39,936 bases of DNA from Pedobacter sp. UBA5917 (GTDB lineage Bacteria > Bacteroidota > Bacteroidia > Sphingobacteriales > Sphingobacteriaceae), in contig NZ_DJDT01000127.1 in assembly GCF_002432345.1 (NCBI RefSeq), positions 1 to 39,936 on the forward strand, in the 5' to 3' direction. Below, piece by piece: positions 7,981 through 15,557 of this stretch. Position 1 is the stretch's first letter, and every line of letters starts with the position of its first letter. The position numbers were made by a program, and so were the translations under genes. The notes under the pieces were generated by a model. It was not told where the DNA came from. It ran no database searches and saw only the letters and a program-made list of their open reading frames with translations.

Positions 7981-8005
7981 CTAAGGTCGCAAATTTCGAC
8001 CTTAG
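7981..8005 (+). repeat. 25-bp palindrome (ORF6N family, copy 2)
   Basis: CTAAGGTCG (7981-7989) mirrors CGACCTTAG (7997-8005) about A7993, with one mismatched pair (C7990/T7996). Copy 1 and copy 2 are also preceded by the same bases, AAATAAATC, so they look like duplicates. The ORF6N start codon is 33 bp downstream, placing this copy where an operator or leader hairpin would be. Confidence 0.85.
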
Positions 8006-8037
8006 AAAAAGTTTAACTTAACACTAAGAATATGTAA

Positions 8038-8580
8038 ATGAAAGAAGAATTAACATCCGTAATTGTCCCAAACGAAGTAATTATTAATAAAATATATCTT
8101 TTCCGGGGAGTTAAGGTGATGTTGGATTCGGATTTGGCAGAGCTCTTTGGTGTTGAGACAAAAAAATTAAAGCAACAGGTTAGAAGAAACATAGAACGCT
8201 TCCCGGAGCACTTTATGTTCGAATTAACAAAAGAAGAAAACGAAATCTTAAGGACGCAAATTGCGACCTTAAGACACGGACAACATTCAAAGTACCTCCC
8301 GTTTGCATTTAGCGAACATGGTATTTTGCAACTATCAAATGTTTTAAAAAGCAAACTGGCGGTAGAAGTAAGTATTAAAATTATTGATGTATTTGTGCAG
8401 CTTAGAACAATGGTTTTAAGTAATACGGAGATCAGGTTAGAAGTAGAAAGAATAAAAAAGAAGGTAGACAATCAGGATAAAAATATTGAAGTTATCTTCA
8501 AGTATTTTGATGAATTACTAGAACAGCAACAACGGCCAAGAAAAGAAATTGGTTATAAAATCCCGAAAGGGAATAGTTAA
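8038..8580 (+). CDS. ORF6N-domain DNA-binding-like protein inserted in the nuo operon
   Basis: The 180-residue product matches the ORF6N domain, found in phage and plasmid proteins related to KilA-N. Residues about 12-100 show a start like VIINKIYLFRGVKVMLDSDL, then LAELFGVETKKLKQQVRRN and ERFPEHFMFELTKEE, and finally SKYLPFAFSEHGILQLSNVL. The C-terminal third is charged and probably coiled coil (RLEVERIKKKVDNQDKN). Such proteins are generally taken as DNA-binding, but their role in chromosomes is largely unknown. It has no part in complex I, yet lies in the same orientation between nuoF and nuoG and would be co-transcribed. Residues 70-79 (ILRTQIATLR) are encoded by a 27-bp palindrome matching the two palindromes upstream. 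This suggests self-recognition or a mobile origin. Confidence 0.85.
   Translation: MKEELTSVIVPNEVIINKIYLFRGVKVMLDSDLAELFGVETKKLKQQVRRNIERFPEHFMFELTKEENEILRTQIATLRHGQHSKYLPFAFSEHGILQLSNVLKSKLAVEVSIKIIDVFVQLRTMVLSNTEIRLEVERIKKKVDNQDKNIEVIFKYFDELLEQQQRPRKEIGYKIPKGNS
8247..8273 (+). repeat. 27-bp palindrome inside the ORF6N gene (copy 3)
   Basis: CTTAAGG (8247-8253) mirrors CCTTAAG (8267-8273) and CGCAA (8255-8259) mirrors TTGCG (8261-8265) around A8260. The only mismatch is the A8254/A8266 pair. It shares the CTTAAGGnC(A/G)CAA half-site and odd-length centre with copies 1 and 2, although it is under coding constraint. Confidence 0.85.
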
Positions 8581-8593
8581 TATAGATACAATT

Positions 8594-8613
8594 GATTCGT
8601 GTTGACACGAACC
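8594..8613 (-). repeat. right copy of the inverted repeat bracketing the ORF6N gene
   Basis: On the minus strand this reads GGTTCGTGTCAACACGAATC, matching the left copy (7943-7962) at 16 of 20 positions, including 10 consecutive bases. It starts 14 bp after the ORF6N stop codon and ends 33 bp before the nuoG ATG. Internally it is also a small palindrome (TTCGTGT-TG-ACACGAA). Confidence 0.6.
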
Positions 8614-8646
8614 AAGACGAAAAAAAATAAAAGAATATCATTAACC

Positions 8647-9657
8647 ATGAGTGAAAAAGTTAAGGTTACGATAGATGGAATAACAGTAGAGGTTGACAAC
8701 GGAACAACCATTCTGAATGCTGCAAGGCAGATCGGAGGGGAAATTGTGCCGCCTGCAATGTGCTATTATTCTAAATTACAGGGCAGTGGCGGTAAATGCC
8801 GTACCTGCATTGTAAAAGTGACTAAAGGTTCGGAAAAAGATCCTCGCCCAATGCCAAAATTGGTAGCTTCTTGCCGTACCACGGTAATGGACGGGATGGA
8901 AGTGCTTAACATTACTTCTCCGGAAGTTTTGGAAGCACGCGCCGGTGTTGTAGAGATCCTGTTGATTAACCACCCTTTAGATTGCCCTGTTTGCGATCAG
9001 GCTGGAGAATGTGATTTACAGAATCTGGGTTACGAACATGGTTTGCAAAAAACTCGTTATGAGTTTGAGCGCCGTACTTTCGAACGTATCGATATAGGTG
9101 ATAAAATCCAGCTGCACATGAACCGTTGTATCCTGTGCTACCGTTGCGTTTTTACAGCTGATCAGATTACCAATAAGCGTGTTCATGGTATTTTAAACCG
9201 TGGCGATCATTCCGAAATTTCTACGTATATCCAACATGCTGTTGATAACGATTTCTCCGGAAACGTAATCGATGTTTGTCCGGTAGGTGCTTTAACCGAT
9301 AAAACTTTCCGTTTTAAAAACCGTGTTTGGTTTACCAAACCTGTTGATGCGCACCGCAATTGCGATCACGAAAAGTGCAACGGTAAAGTAACCCTTTGGT
9401 ATAAAGGAGCCGATGTATTGCGTGTTACTGCACGAAAAGATCTGTTTGGCGAGGTTGAAGAGTTTATCTGCAATACCTGCCGTTTTGATAAAAAAGCTAC
9501 AGCTGATTGGGTAATCGAACATCCAACACATATTGATGATACTTCGGTAATTGCATCAAACCACTACGAAACATTAATCCCTTTGCACGTAATCCAGCCA
9601 AATGCTGCTTTACAGGCTGCAAATGAAGTTGAATTACATAAAACAGTTAAATACTAA
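8647..9657 (+). CDS. nuoG: NADH-quinone oxidoreductase subunit G, short form
   Basis: NuoG carries the 2Fe-2S cluster N1b and 4Fe-4S clusters N4 and N5 that relay electrons from NuoF. The 336-residue product keeps the 2Fe-2S ligands (CYYS, GGKCRTC, ASCRT), the His-Cys motif HPLDCPVCDQAGECDLQ, and the CILCYRC...CPVGAL ligands. A partial further Cys domain follows (CDHEKC ... CNTC). It lacks the large molybdopterin-oxidoreductase-like domain, which makes most NuoG proteins 700-900 residues. No remnant remains, because nuoH overlaps the stop codon by one base. Short NuoG is, as far as I know, usual in Bacteroidota. ATG 8647 is chosen; the upstream GTG at 8599 falls in the ORF6N inverted repeat. 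Confidence 0.95.
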   Translation: MSEKVKVTIDGITVEVDNGTTILNAARQIGGEIVPPAMCYYSKLQGSGGKCRTCIVKVTKGSEKDPRPMPKLVASCRTTVMDGMEVLNITSPEVLEARAGVVEILLINHPLDCPVCDQAGECDLQNLGYEHGLQKTRYEFERRTFERIDIGDKIQLHMNRCILCYRCVFTADQITNKRVHGILNRGDHSEISTYIQHAVDNDFSGNVIDVCPVGALTDKTFRFKNRVWFTKPVDAHRNCDHEKCNGKVTLWYKGADVLRVTARKDLFGEVEEFICNTCRFDKKATADWVIEHPTHIDDTSVIASNHYETLIPLHVIQPNAALQAANEVELHKTVKY

Positions 9658-10712
9658 TGGATAGCGCTTTTGTTATAGAAAAATTTATCCTGGTAGCTGT
9701 AATTTTCGGCATCAGTTTGGTAATTGCCATGTATTCTACTTATGCTGAACGTAAAGTTGCTGCATATTTACAGGATCGTTTAGGTCCGGATAGAGCCGGT
9801 CCCTTTGGTATTTTACAGCCATTGGCCGATGGGGTGAAAATGTTTATGAAGGAAGAAATTATTCCTGCTACCTCAAACAGATGGTTATTTATTGTTGGGC
9901 CTGGTTTGGCATTACTTTGTGCCTGTATCGGTACAGCGGTTATTCCATGGGGTACCCCGATAGAAATCGGTGGTAAAACTATTCCTTTACAGGTTACCGA
10001 TATCAACGTAGGTGTTTTATACATTTTTGGTGTGGTTTCGTTAGGTGTTTATGGCGTAATGATCGGCGGATGGGCCTCAAATAACAAATACTCTTTGTTA
10101 AGTGCTATCCGTGCGGCTTCACAGAACATCAGTTATGAAATTGCAATGGGATTATCGATCATTGCTTTATTACTGGTAACCAACTCGCTAAGTTTAAAAG
10201 AAATTGTAGACAAGCAACATGGTTTTTGGGCAAATGGCTGGTTTACCTGGTATTTCTTCAAACAACCGCTGGGCTTTATCATTTTTATGGTATGCTCTTT
10301 TGCTGAAACCAACCGTGCCCCATTCGATTTACCTGAATGTGAAACTGAATTGATCGGTGGTTATCATACCGAATATTCGTCAATGAAATTAGGTTTTTAC
10401 CTGTTTGCCGAATACATTAATATGTTTGTTTCGTCAGCAGTAATGGCCACTTTATATTTCGGAGGTTTTAATTATCCGTTTATGGATTTAGCAGTTACCC
10501 ATTTGGGCCAGAATTGGGCTTCAATTATTGGGGTATTTGCTTTATTCGGTAAAATCTGTGGTTTCATCTTTTTCTTCATGTGGGTACGTTGGACAATCCC
10601 TCGTTTCCGTTACGATCAGTTGATGAACTTGGGTTGGAAAGGTTTAATACCTTTGGCTATTGCCAATATTATAATAACAGGTGTTGTGATTGCGATTATT
10701 GAGAAGTTTTAA
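9657..10712 (+). CDS. nuoH: NADH-quinone oxidoreductase subunit H
   Basis: NuoH is the membrane subunit that closes the quinone tunnel and links it to the proton channels. The 351-residue product has about eight membrane helices. It carries the signature loops YAERKVAAYLQDRLGPDRAG near the N-terminus and FAETNRAPFDLPECETELIGG in the middle, followed by GYHTEYSSMKLGFYLFAEY. The acidic residues of these loops form the proposed proton entry chain. It overlaps nuoG by one base (TAATG) and nuoI starts 2 bp after it. Confidence 0.97.
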   Translation: MDSAFVIEKFILVAVIFGISLVIAMYSTYAERKVAAYLQDRLGPDRAGPFGILQPLADGVKMFMKEEIIPATSNRWLFIVGPGLALLCACIGTAVIPWGTPIEIGGKTIPLQVTDINVGVLYIFGVVSLGVYGVMIGGWASNNKYSLLSAIRAASQNISYEIAMGLSIIALLLVTNSLSLKEIVDKQHGFWANGWFTWYFFKQPLGFIIFMVCSFAETNRAPFDLPECETELIGGYHTEYSSMKLGFYLFAEYINMFVSSAVMATLYFGGFNYPFMDLAVTHLGQNWASIIGVFALFGKICGFIFFFMWVRWTIPRFRYDQLMNLGWKGLIPLAIANIIITGVVIAIIEKF

Positions 10713-10714
10713 TT

Positions 10715-11218
10715 ATGGAATCATTAAGTAATAAGAAAAAAGTACTGGAACAAAAGCCATTGAGCTTTATGGAACGGATGTACCTACCGGCAATTGCCAA
10801 GGGTATGGGCATTACCATCAGTCACTTATTTAAAAAAGAGGCTACCGTAAGATATCCTGAAGTAGAACGCGAATTCTCGACCAACTTTAGGGGAATGCAC
10901 TCGCTTAAACGCGACGAAAACGGTAAAGAACGTTGTACCGCATGCGGTTTATGTGCTTTATCTTGTCCGGCGGAGGCCATTACCATGATCGCTGCAGAGC
11001 GTAAGCCTGAAGAAAAACATTTATATCGAGAGGAAAAATACGCAGCAACATACGAAATCAACATGTTGCGTTGCATTTTCTGTGGATTATGTGAAGAAGC
11101 CTGCCCTAAAGAGGCAATTTACCTTGATGGACCAATTGTACCTGCCGATTATTTACGTAAGGATTTTATTTATGGTAAAGACAAGTTGGTAGAGGCTCCA
11201 TTGGAAATGAAAAAATAG
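10715..11218 (+). CDS. nuoI: NADH-quinone oxidoreductase subunit I
   Basis: NuoI is the 23-kDa-type ferredoxin subunit holding 4Fe-4S clusters N6a and N6b, which bridge NuoG and NuoB. The 167-residue product shows two ferredoxin motifs, CTACGLCALSCPAEAI and CIFCGLCEEACPKEAI. An amphipathic N-terminal region precedes them (PAIAKGMGITISHLFKKE). An extra segment (AAERKPEEKHLYREEKYA) separates the two motifs. A 107-bp gap containing a palindromic repeat separates it from nuoJ, the only sizeable break in the H-N half of the operon. Confidence 0.97.
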   Translation: MESLSNKKKVLEQKPLSFMERMYLPAIAKGMGITISHLFKKEATVRYPEVEREFSTNFRGMHSLKRDENGKERCTACGLCALSCPAEAITMIAAERKPEEKHLYREEKYAATYEINMLRCIFCGLCEEACPKEAIYLDGPIVPADYLRKDFIYGKDKLVEAPLEMKK

Positions 11219-11228
11219 TATATAGAAT

Positions 11229-11298
11229 CGTCATGCTGTCCCGAAGTTTCGGGATCAGCATCTTTTAAGCAAGACCCTGAAATAAATTCAAGGTGACG
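11229..11298 (+). repeat. GTCA...TGAC intergenic palindrome in the nuoI-nuoJ gap
   Basis: CGTCATGCTG at the left end pairs imperfectly with AAGGTGACG at the right end. Inside are the smaller palindrome CCCGAAGTTTCGGG (11240-11253) and AGACCCTGAAATAAATTCA, which is the inverse of the TGAATTTATTTCAGGGTCT core seen at 21557, 32899 and 39871. The element ends 27 bp before the nuoJ ATG. Confidence 0.75.
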
Positions 11299-11325
11299 AA
11301 AACAAATAAAACAAATAACAAATTA

Positions 11326-11829
11326 ATGAGTACACAAGTATTCTATTTCGTAGCCACATTAAGTATCATCTTTTCACTGATGGTGATTTTTGCAAAAAAT
11401 CCGATCCACAGTGTATTGTACTTAATCCTTACCTTTTTCACCTTCACTGTTCATTATGTGCTGTTAAATGCACAGTTTTTGGCGGTGGTAAACTTTATTG
11501 TTTATATGGGGGCAATTATGGTACTTTTTCTTTTCGTACTGATGTTGCTTAACCTGAACAAAGATACCGAGCCAAGTAAATCGCCGCTGATCAAAATTGT
11601 TGGTGTAATTGCAGGTGGATGTTTGGTGGTAACCTTAATCGGTTCTTTAAAATCGGCAAGCATTAACAGTCCGTTGATTTTGAAAAACCAGGGTTTGGGA
11701 TTGGTAGAAAATTTAGGTAAAGAGCTTTTTGGCCCCTTCTTATTACCGTTCGAATTATCATCTCTATTACTGTTGGCAGCAATGGTTGGAGCCGTTTTAT
11801 TATCTAAAAGAGATGAGGTAGAAGCATAA
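11326..11829 (+). CDS. nuoJ: NADH-quinone oxidoreductase subunit J
   Basis: NuoJ is a five-helix membrane subunit between NuoH and NuoK whose third helix rotates during turnover. The 167-residue product has the conserved helix 3 segment FIVYMGAIMVLFLFVLMLLN, including the pi-bulge region YxGAIMVLF. ATG 11326 (MSTQVFYFV) is chosen over an in-frame GTG at 11293, which lies inside the repeat element. The stop codon overlaps the nuoK start by one base. Confidence 0.95.
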   Translation: MSTQVFYFVATLSIIFSLMVIFAKNPIHSVLYLILTFFTFTVHYVLLNAQFLAVVNFIVYMGAIMVLFLFVLMLLNLNKDTEPSKSPLIKIVGVIAGGCLVVTLIGSLKSASINSPLILKNQGLGLVENLGKELFGPFLLPFELSSLLLLAAMVGAVLLSKRDEVEA

Positions 11830-12158
11830 TGGAAAATTTAACATCACAACTTCAGGGCGTTCCGCTAAACCACTACATCTATTTAAGCGCCATTATTTTT
11901 TCTATTGGCGTAATCGGTGTACTTACCCGCAGAAATGCCATCGTAATCTTTATGTCGGTTGAGCTGATGCTTAATGCCGTTAACTTACTTTTAACTGCTT
12001 TTTCGGTTCATAGCAACGACCCATCCGGACAGGTTTTCGTATTCTTCATTATGGCTTTGGCAGCTGCAGAGGTTGCAGTAGGGCTGGCCATTATCGTAAT
12101 GGTTTACCGCAATACGAAATCGATAGATATTAATGTTTTAAATCGCCTTAAGTGGTAA
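11829..12158 (+). CDS. nuoK: NADH-quinone oxidoreductase subunit K
   Basis: NuoK is a three-helix membrane subunit of the proton channel nearest the quinone site. The 109-residue product has the two conserved membrane glutamates, in FMSVELMLNAVNLLL and ALAAAEVAVGLAIIV. Its start overlaps the nuoJ stop and nuoL begins 13 bp after it. Confidence 0.97.
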   Translation: MENLTSQLQGVPLNHYIYLSAIIFSIGVIGVLTRRNAIVIFMSVELMLNAVNLLLTAFSVHSNDPSGQVFVFFIMALAAAEVAVGLAIIVMVYRNTKSIDINVLNRLKW

Positions 12159-12171
12159 ATATATAATAAGA

Positions 12172-14070
12172 ATGACAATAGAACAATTGATTTGGTTGGT
12201 TCCTTTACTTCCTCTTTTGGGGTTTGTAATTAATGGACTGGGCAGAAACTCTCTATCTAAAGGACTTGTTGGTATTATCGGAAGCGGGGTTATCCTGGCA
12301 TCCTTTATCATCAGCGTAGTTATTTTCTTTAGTTTACAAGGCGGAACACAAAAATCTCACGAAGTATTTTTATTTGATTGGATCAGTGCAGGTGCATTGC
12401 ATATCCCATTATCTTTTCTGGTTGATCCTTTAAGTTCGATCATGCTGCTGATCATTACCGGAATCGGTTTTCTGATCCACTTATATTCTACCAGTTACAT
12501 GCACGACGATGCCGGCTTTGGTAAGTTTTTCGCTTACTTAAACCTGTTTGTATTCTTTATGCTTTTATTGGTGCTGGGTTCAAACTACATCGTTATGTTT
12601 ATCGGCTGGGAAGGTGTAGGTTTATGCTCATACTTATTGATCGGTTTCTGGTTTACCAACAGCGCTTACGCATCGGCAGCCAAAAAAGCTTTTGTAATGA
12701 ACCGTATCGGTGATTTGGGCTTTTTATTAGGTGTGTTTTTAATCTTCAATACTTTTGGAAGTGTTGAATTCTCTAAAGTTTTCCCTATTGCAGCTACTGG
12801 AAATACAGATACTTTGGTTTTAATCACCATTTTGTTGTTTATCGGTGCCTGCGGTAAATCGGCCCAGTTGCCATTGTTTACCTGGCTACCTGATGCAATG
12901 GCCGGACCAACGCCTGTTTCAGCATTGATCCACGCTGCAACCATGGTAACCGCTGGTATTTATATGATTGCCCGTTCGAGCGTATTGTTCGATCTTGCAC
13001 CACTTACCCAGCACATCATTGCTATTGTTGGTGCAGCAACGGCTTTAATCGCTGCAATTATTGCCTTAACACAAACCGACATTAAAAAAGTATTGGCTTA
13101 TTCAACCGTATCGCAATTGGGCTATATGTTTTTAGGCTTGGGCGTTGGCGCTTATACAGGTTCATTTTTCCACGTATTAACACACGCATTCTTTAAAGCA
13201 TTATTGTTTTTGGGCGCTGGTTCGGTTATCCATGCCATGCACCACGAACAGGATATGCGCCACATGGGTGGATTAAGAAAAAAACTTCCAATTACTTTTT
13301 TGACCATGTTAATCGGTACTATTGCCATAGCAGGTTTACCACCGTTCTCGGGTTTCTTCTCTAAAGATGAAATTTTGGCACACGCTTTCCAAGCGAGTCC
13401 TATTCTTTGGGCTGTTGGGGTGTTAACTGCATTCTTAACCGCATTTTATATGTTCAGGATGATGTTCTTAACTTTCTCCGGAAAATACCGTGGAACGCAT
13501 CACGAAGAAAGCCATATTCACGAGTCTCCAACAGCAATGACCCTGCCTCTAATCATTTTGGCTATTCTAGCTGCATTCGGTGGAGCAATTAATTTTCCCC
13601 ATGTTTTTGGTGGAAACGAGTGGTTGGCACACTGGTTAGCTGGCGCAGGCGTTTCGCAAAAGCAAGAACTGGAGCTAAGTCACTCAACTGAATATTCATT
13701 GATGGGTGTTTCGGTAGCAGCTGCCGTAATTGCTTTATTATATGCCTATGCCAGATATGTAAAAGGAGCCCGCGTTCCTGTTGCTGATGAAGCACCACGT
13801 TCGCCATTGGCAAAATTATCGTACAATAAATTTTATCTGGATGAAATTTACGATTTCATCATCACTAAACCTTTGGATGCATTATCGAAATTCTTCTACA
13901 GGATTATCGATAACAAATTCATCGATGGAATTGTGAACGGATTGGGCTGGAGTACAAACGAAGCCAGTAAGGGTATCCGTTTGTTACAGAGTGGAAACGT
14001 AGGTTTCTATATATTTATGATGGTATTCGGTATCGTCGCATTGCTATTATATACATTTTTATACATATAA
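12172..14070 (+). CDS. nuoL: NADH-quinone oxidoreductase subunit L
   Basis: NuoL is the distal antiporter-like proton-pumping subunit, with a long lateral helix that braces the membrane arm. The 632-residue product has about 16 helices, the conserved GWEGVGLCSYLLIGFW segment with its key Glu, and the broken-helix segment LPLFTWLPDAMAGPTPVSAL. A Lys-bearing channel follows (KKVLAYSTVSQLGYM), with His residues in HVLTHAFFKALLFLGAG. The C-terminal region SFLYKFYLDE-like (YNKFYLDEIYDFII) leads to the lateral helix and last anchor. Full length for the family. Confidence 0.96.
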   Translation: MTIEQLIWLVPLLPLLGFVINGLGRNSLSKGLVGIIGSGVILASFIISVVIFFSLQGGTQKSHEVFLFDWISAGALHIPLSFLVDPLSSIMLLIITGIGFLIHLYSTSYMHDDAGFGKFFAYLNLFVFFMLLLVLGSNYIVMFIGWEGVGLCSYLLIGFWFTNSAYASAAKKAFVMNRIGDLGFLLGVFLIFNTFGSVEFSKVFPIAATGNTDTLVLITILLFIGACGKSAQLPLFTWLPDAMAGPTPVSALIHAATMVTAGIYMIARSSVLFDLAPLTQHIIAIVGAATALIAAIIALTQTDIKKVLAYSTVSQLGYMFLGLGVGAYTGSFFHVLTHAFFKALLFLGAGSVIHAMHHEQDMRHMGGLRKKLPITFLTMLIGTIAIAGLPPFSGFFSKDEILAHAFQASPILWAVGVLTAFLTAFYMFRMMFLTFSGKYRGTHHEESHIHESPTAMTLPLIILAILAAFGGAINFPHVFGGNEWLAHWLAGAGVSQKQELELSHSTEYSLMGVSVAAAVIALLYAYARYVKGARVPVADEAPRSPLAKLSYNKFYLDEIYDFIITKPLDALSKFFYRIIDNKFIDGIVNGLGWSTNEASKGIRLLQSGNVGFYIFMMVFGIVALLLYTFLYI

Positions 14071-14090
14071 AAAGGGTTCAAAATTAAATA

Positions 14091-15554
14091 ATGGAACAAC
14101 TTTTACTACTTATATTTTTACCGCTTGTAGGTGCAATTATTACTGCATTTGCTGGTAAGTCGGCTAAAATTGTTTCTACCGTGTTTTCGGTAGCTTCTTT
14201 AGTGCTGGCTTTGGTTATCGCCTGTAATTTCATTCCAAATGCAAGTACCCAATTTGAGGTTAACCTGCCATGGATTGCTGATTTAGGCATCAATTTCCAT
14301 GCGGGTATCGATGGTATTAGCTTATTGGTGGTATTGCTTACCAATTTATTGGTGCCGATTATCATTTTATCGAGCTACAACCACGAGTATAAAAATCCGG
14401 CTGCATTTTATGCACTGATTTTATTTATGCAAACCGGTTTATTATTGGTATTTACCGCGTTGGATGCTTTCTTATTCTACATCGGATGGGAAGCTGCATT
14501 AATACCGATTTATTTTATCTGTGCCATTTGGGGAGGAAAAGACCGTATCCGCATTAACATGAAGTTTTTTGTGTATACCATTGCAGGTTCTTTATTTATG
14601 TTGATGGGTATTATTTACCTGTACCTTCAAAACCCTGCACATAATTTCGATATCCAGGCATTTTATGCTTTAAATTTAGATAGTACACAGCAGGGATGGA
14701 TTTTTTGGGCTTTCTTTATCGCTTTTGCCATTAAGATGCCTGTTTTTCCTTTCCACACCTGGCAACCCGATACTTATACGGCCGCTCCTACACAGGGAAC
14801 CATGCTGTTATCAGGTATTATGCTAAAAATGGGTATTTACGGAGTAATCAGATGGTTATTGCCGATTGTTCCATTTGGTGTTCGCGATTGGGGGCAAGTA
14901 GCCATTGTATTATCCATTATCGGTATTGTTTATGCCTCGCTGATTGCTTTTACACAAAAAGATGCAAAACGTTTGGTGGCTTATTCATCTATCGCTCACG
15001 TAGGATTAATCGCTGCAGGTATATTTGCATTTAACCAACAGGGTATGCAGGGTGCAATGGTACAGATGTTGAGTCACGGTATTAACGTAGTAGGTTTATT
15101 CTTTGTGCTTGATATTATCTTTAACAGGGTAAAAACAAATAAGATTGAAGAGCTTGGTGGAATTGCAAAAGTTGCGCCTCAATTGGCCATTACTTTCCTG
15201 ATTATTGTTTTAGGAACAGTAGCTTTACCCGGAACAAACGGATTTATCGGTGAATTTTTATTGCTGATGGGCGTTTATAACTACGGTATCTGGGCAGCTG
15301 CCATTGCAGGTTTAACCATCATTTTCGGAGCGGTTTACATGTTACGCATGTACCAGAATGTAATGCTTGGCCAAACCAACAGTTTAACCATCACTTTCAC
15401 CGACATTAAAGGAACCGAAAAATTGGTTCTTTATACCATTTGTGCATTAATTATTGTTTTGGGTGTTTACCCGAAACCGGTTTTGCACTTAACAGAGGCA
15501 TCTGTACAACACTTATTAGAACAGGTAAATCAAAAATTAAACACAGTAAATTAA
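14091..15554 (+). CDS. nuoM: NADH-quinone oxidoreductase subunit M
   Basis: NuoM is the middle antiporter-like proton-pumping subunit of complex I. The 487-residue product has about 14 helices, with the conserved Glu in FYIGWEAALIPIYFI, the FPFHTWQPDTYTAAPTQGTM broken-helix region, and the channel Lys and His residues in KDAKRLVAYSSIAHVGL and QMLSHGINVVGLF. It starts 20 bp after nuoL and is followed 3 bp later by nuoN. Confidence 0.96.
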   Translation: MEQLLLLIFLPLVGAIITAFAGKSAKIVSTVFSVASLVLALVIACNFIPNASTQFEVNLPWIADLGINFHAGIDGISLLVVLLTNLLVPIIILSSYNHEYKNPAAFYALILFMQTGLLLVFTALDAFLFYIGWEAALIPIYFICAIWGGKDRIRINMKFFVYTIAGSLFMLMGIIYLYLQNPAHNFDIQAFYALNLDSTQQGWIFWAFFIAFAIKMPVFPFHTWQPDTYTAAPTQGTMLLSGIMLKMGIYGVIRWLLPIVPFGVRDWGQVAIVLSIIGIVYASLIAFTQKDAKRLVAYSSIAHVGLIAAGIFAFNQQGMQGAMVQMLSHGINVVGLFFVLDIIFNRVKTNKIEELGGIAKVAPQLAITFLIIVLGTVALPGTNGFIGEFLLLMGVYNYGIWAAAIAGLTIIFGAVYMLRMYQNVMLGQTNSLTITFTDIKGTEKLVLYTICALIIVLGVYPKPVLHLTEASVQHLLEQVNQKLNTVN

Positions 15555-15557
15555 GCA

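Noticed and set aside
8013..8471. 152-codon minus-strand frame opposite the ORF6N gene
   Set aside because: The plus-strand frame matches the ORF6N domain along its length. The reverse frame is a low-complexity Ser/Phe/Leu shadow.
8599..8646. Upstream GTG start for nuoG
   Set aside because: It would place the N-terminus inside the ORF6N inverted repeat and add a lysine-rich extension not expected in NuoG.
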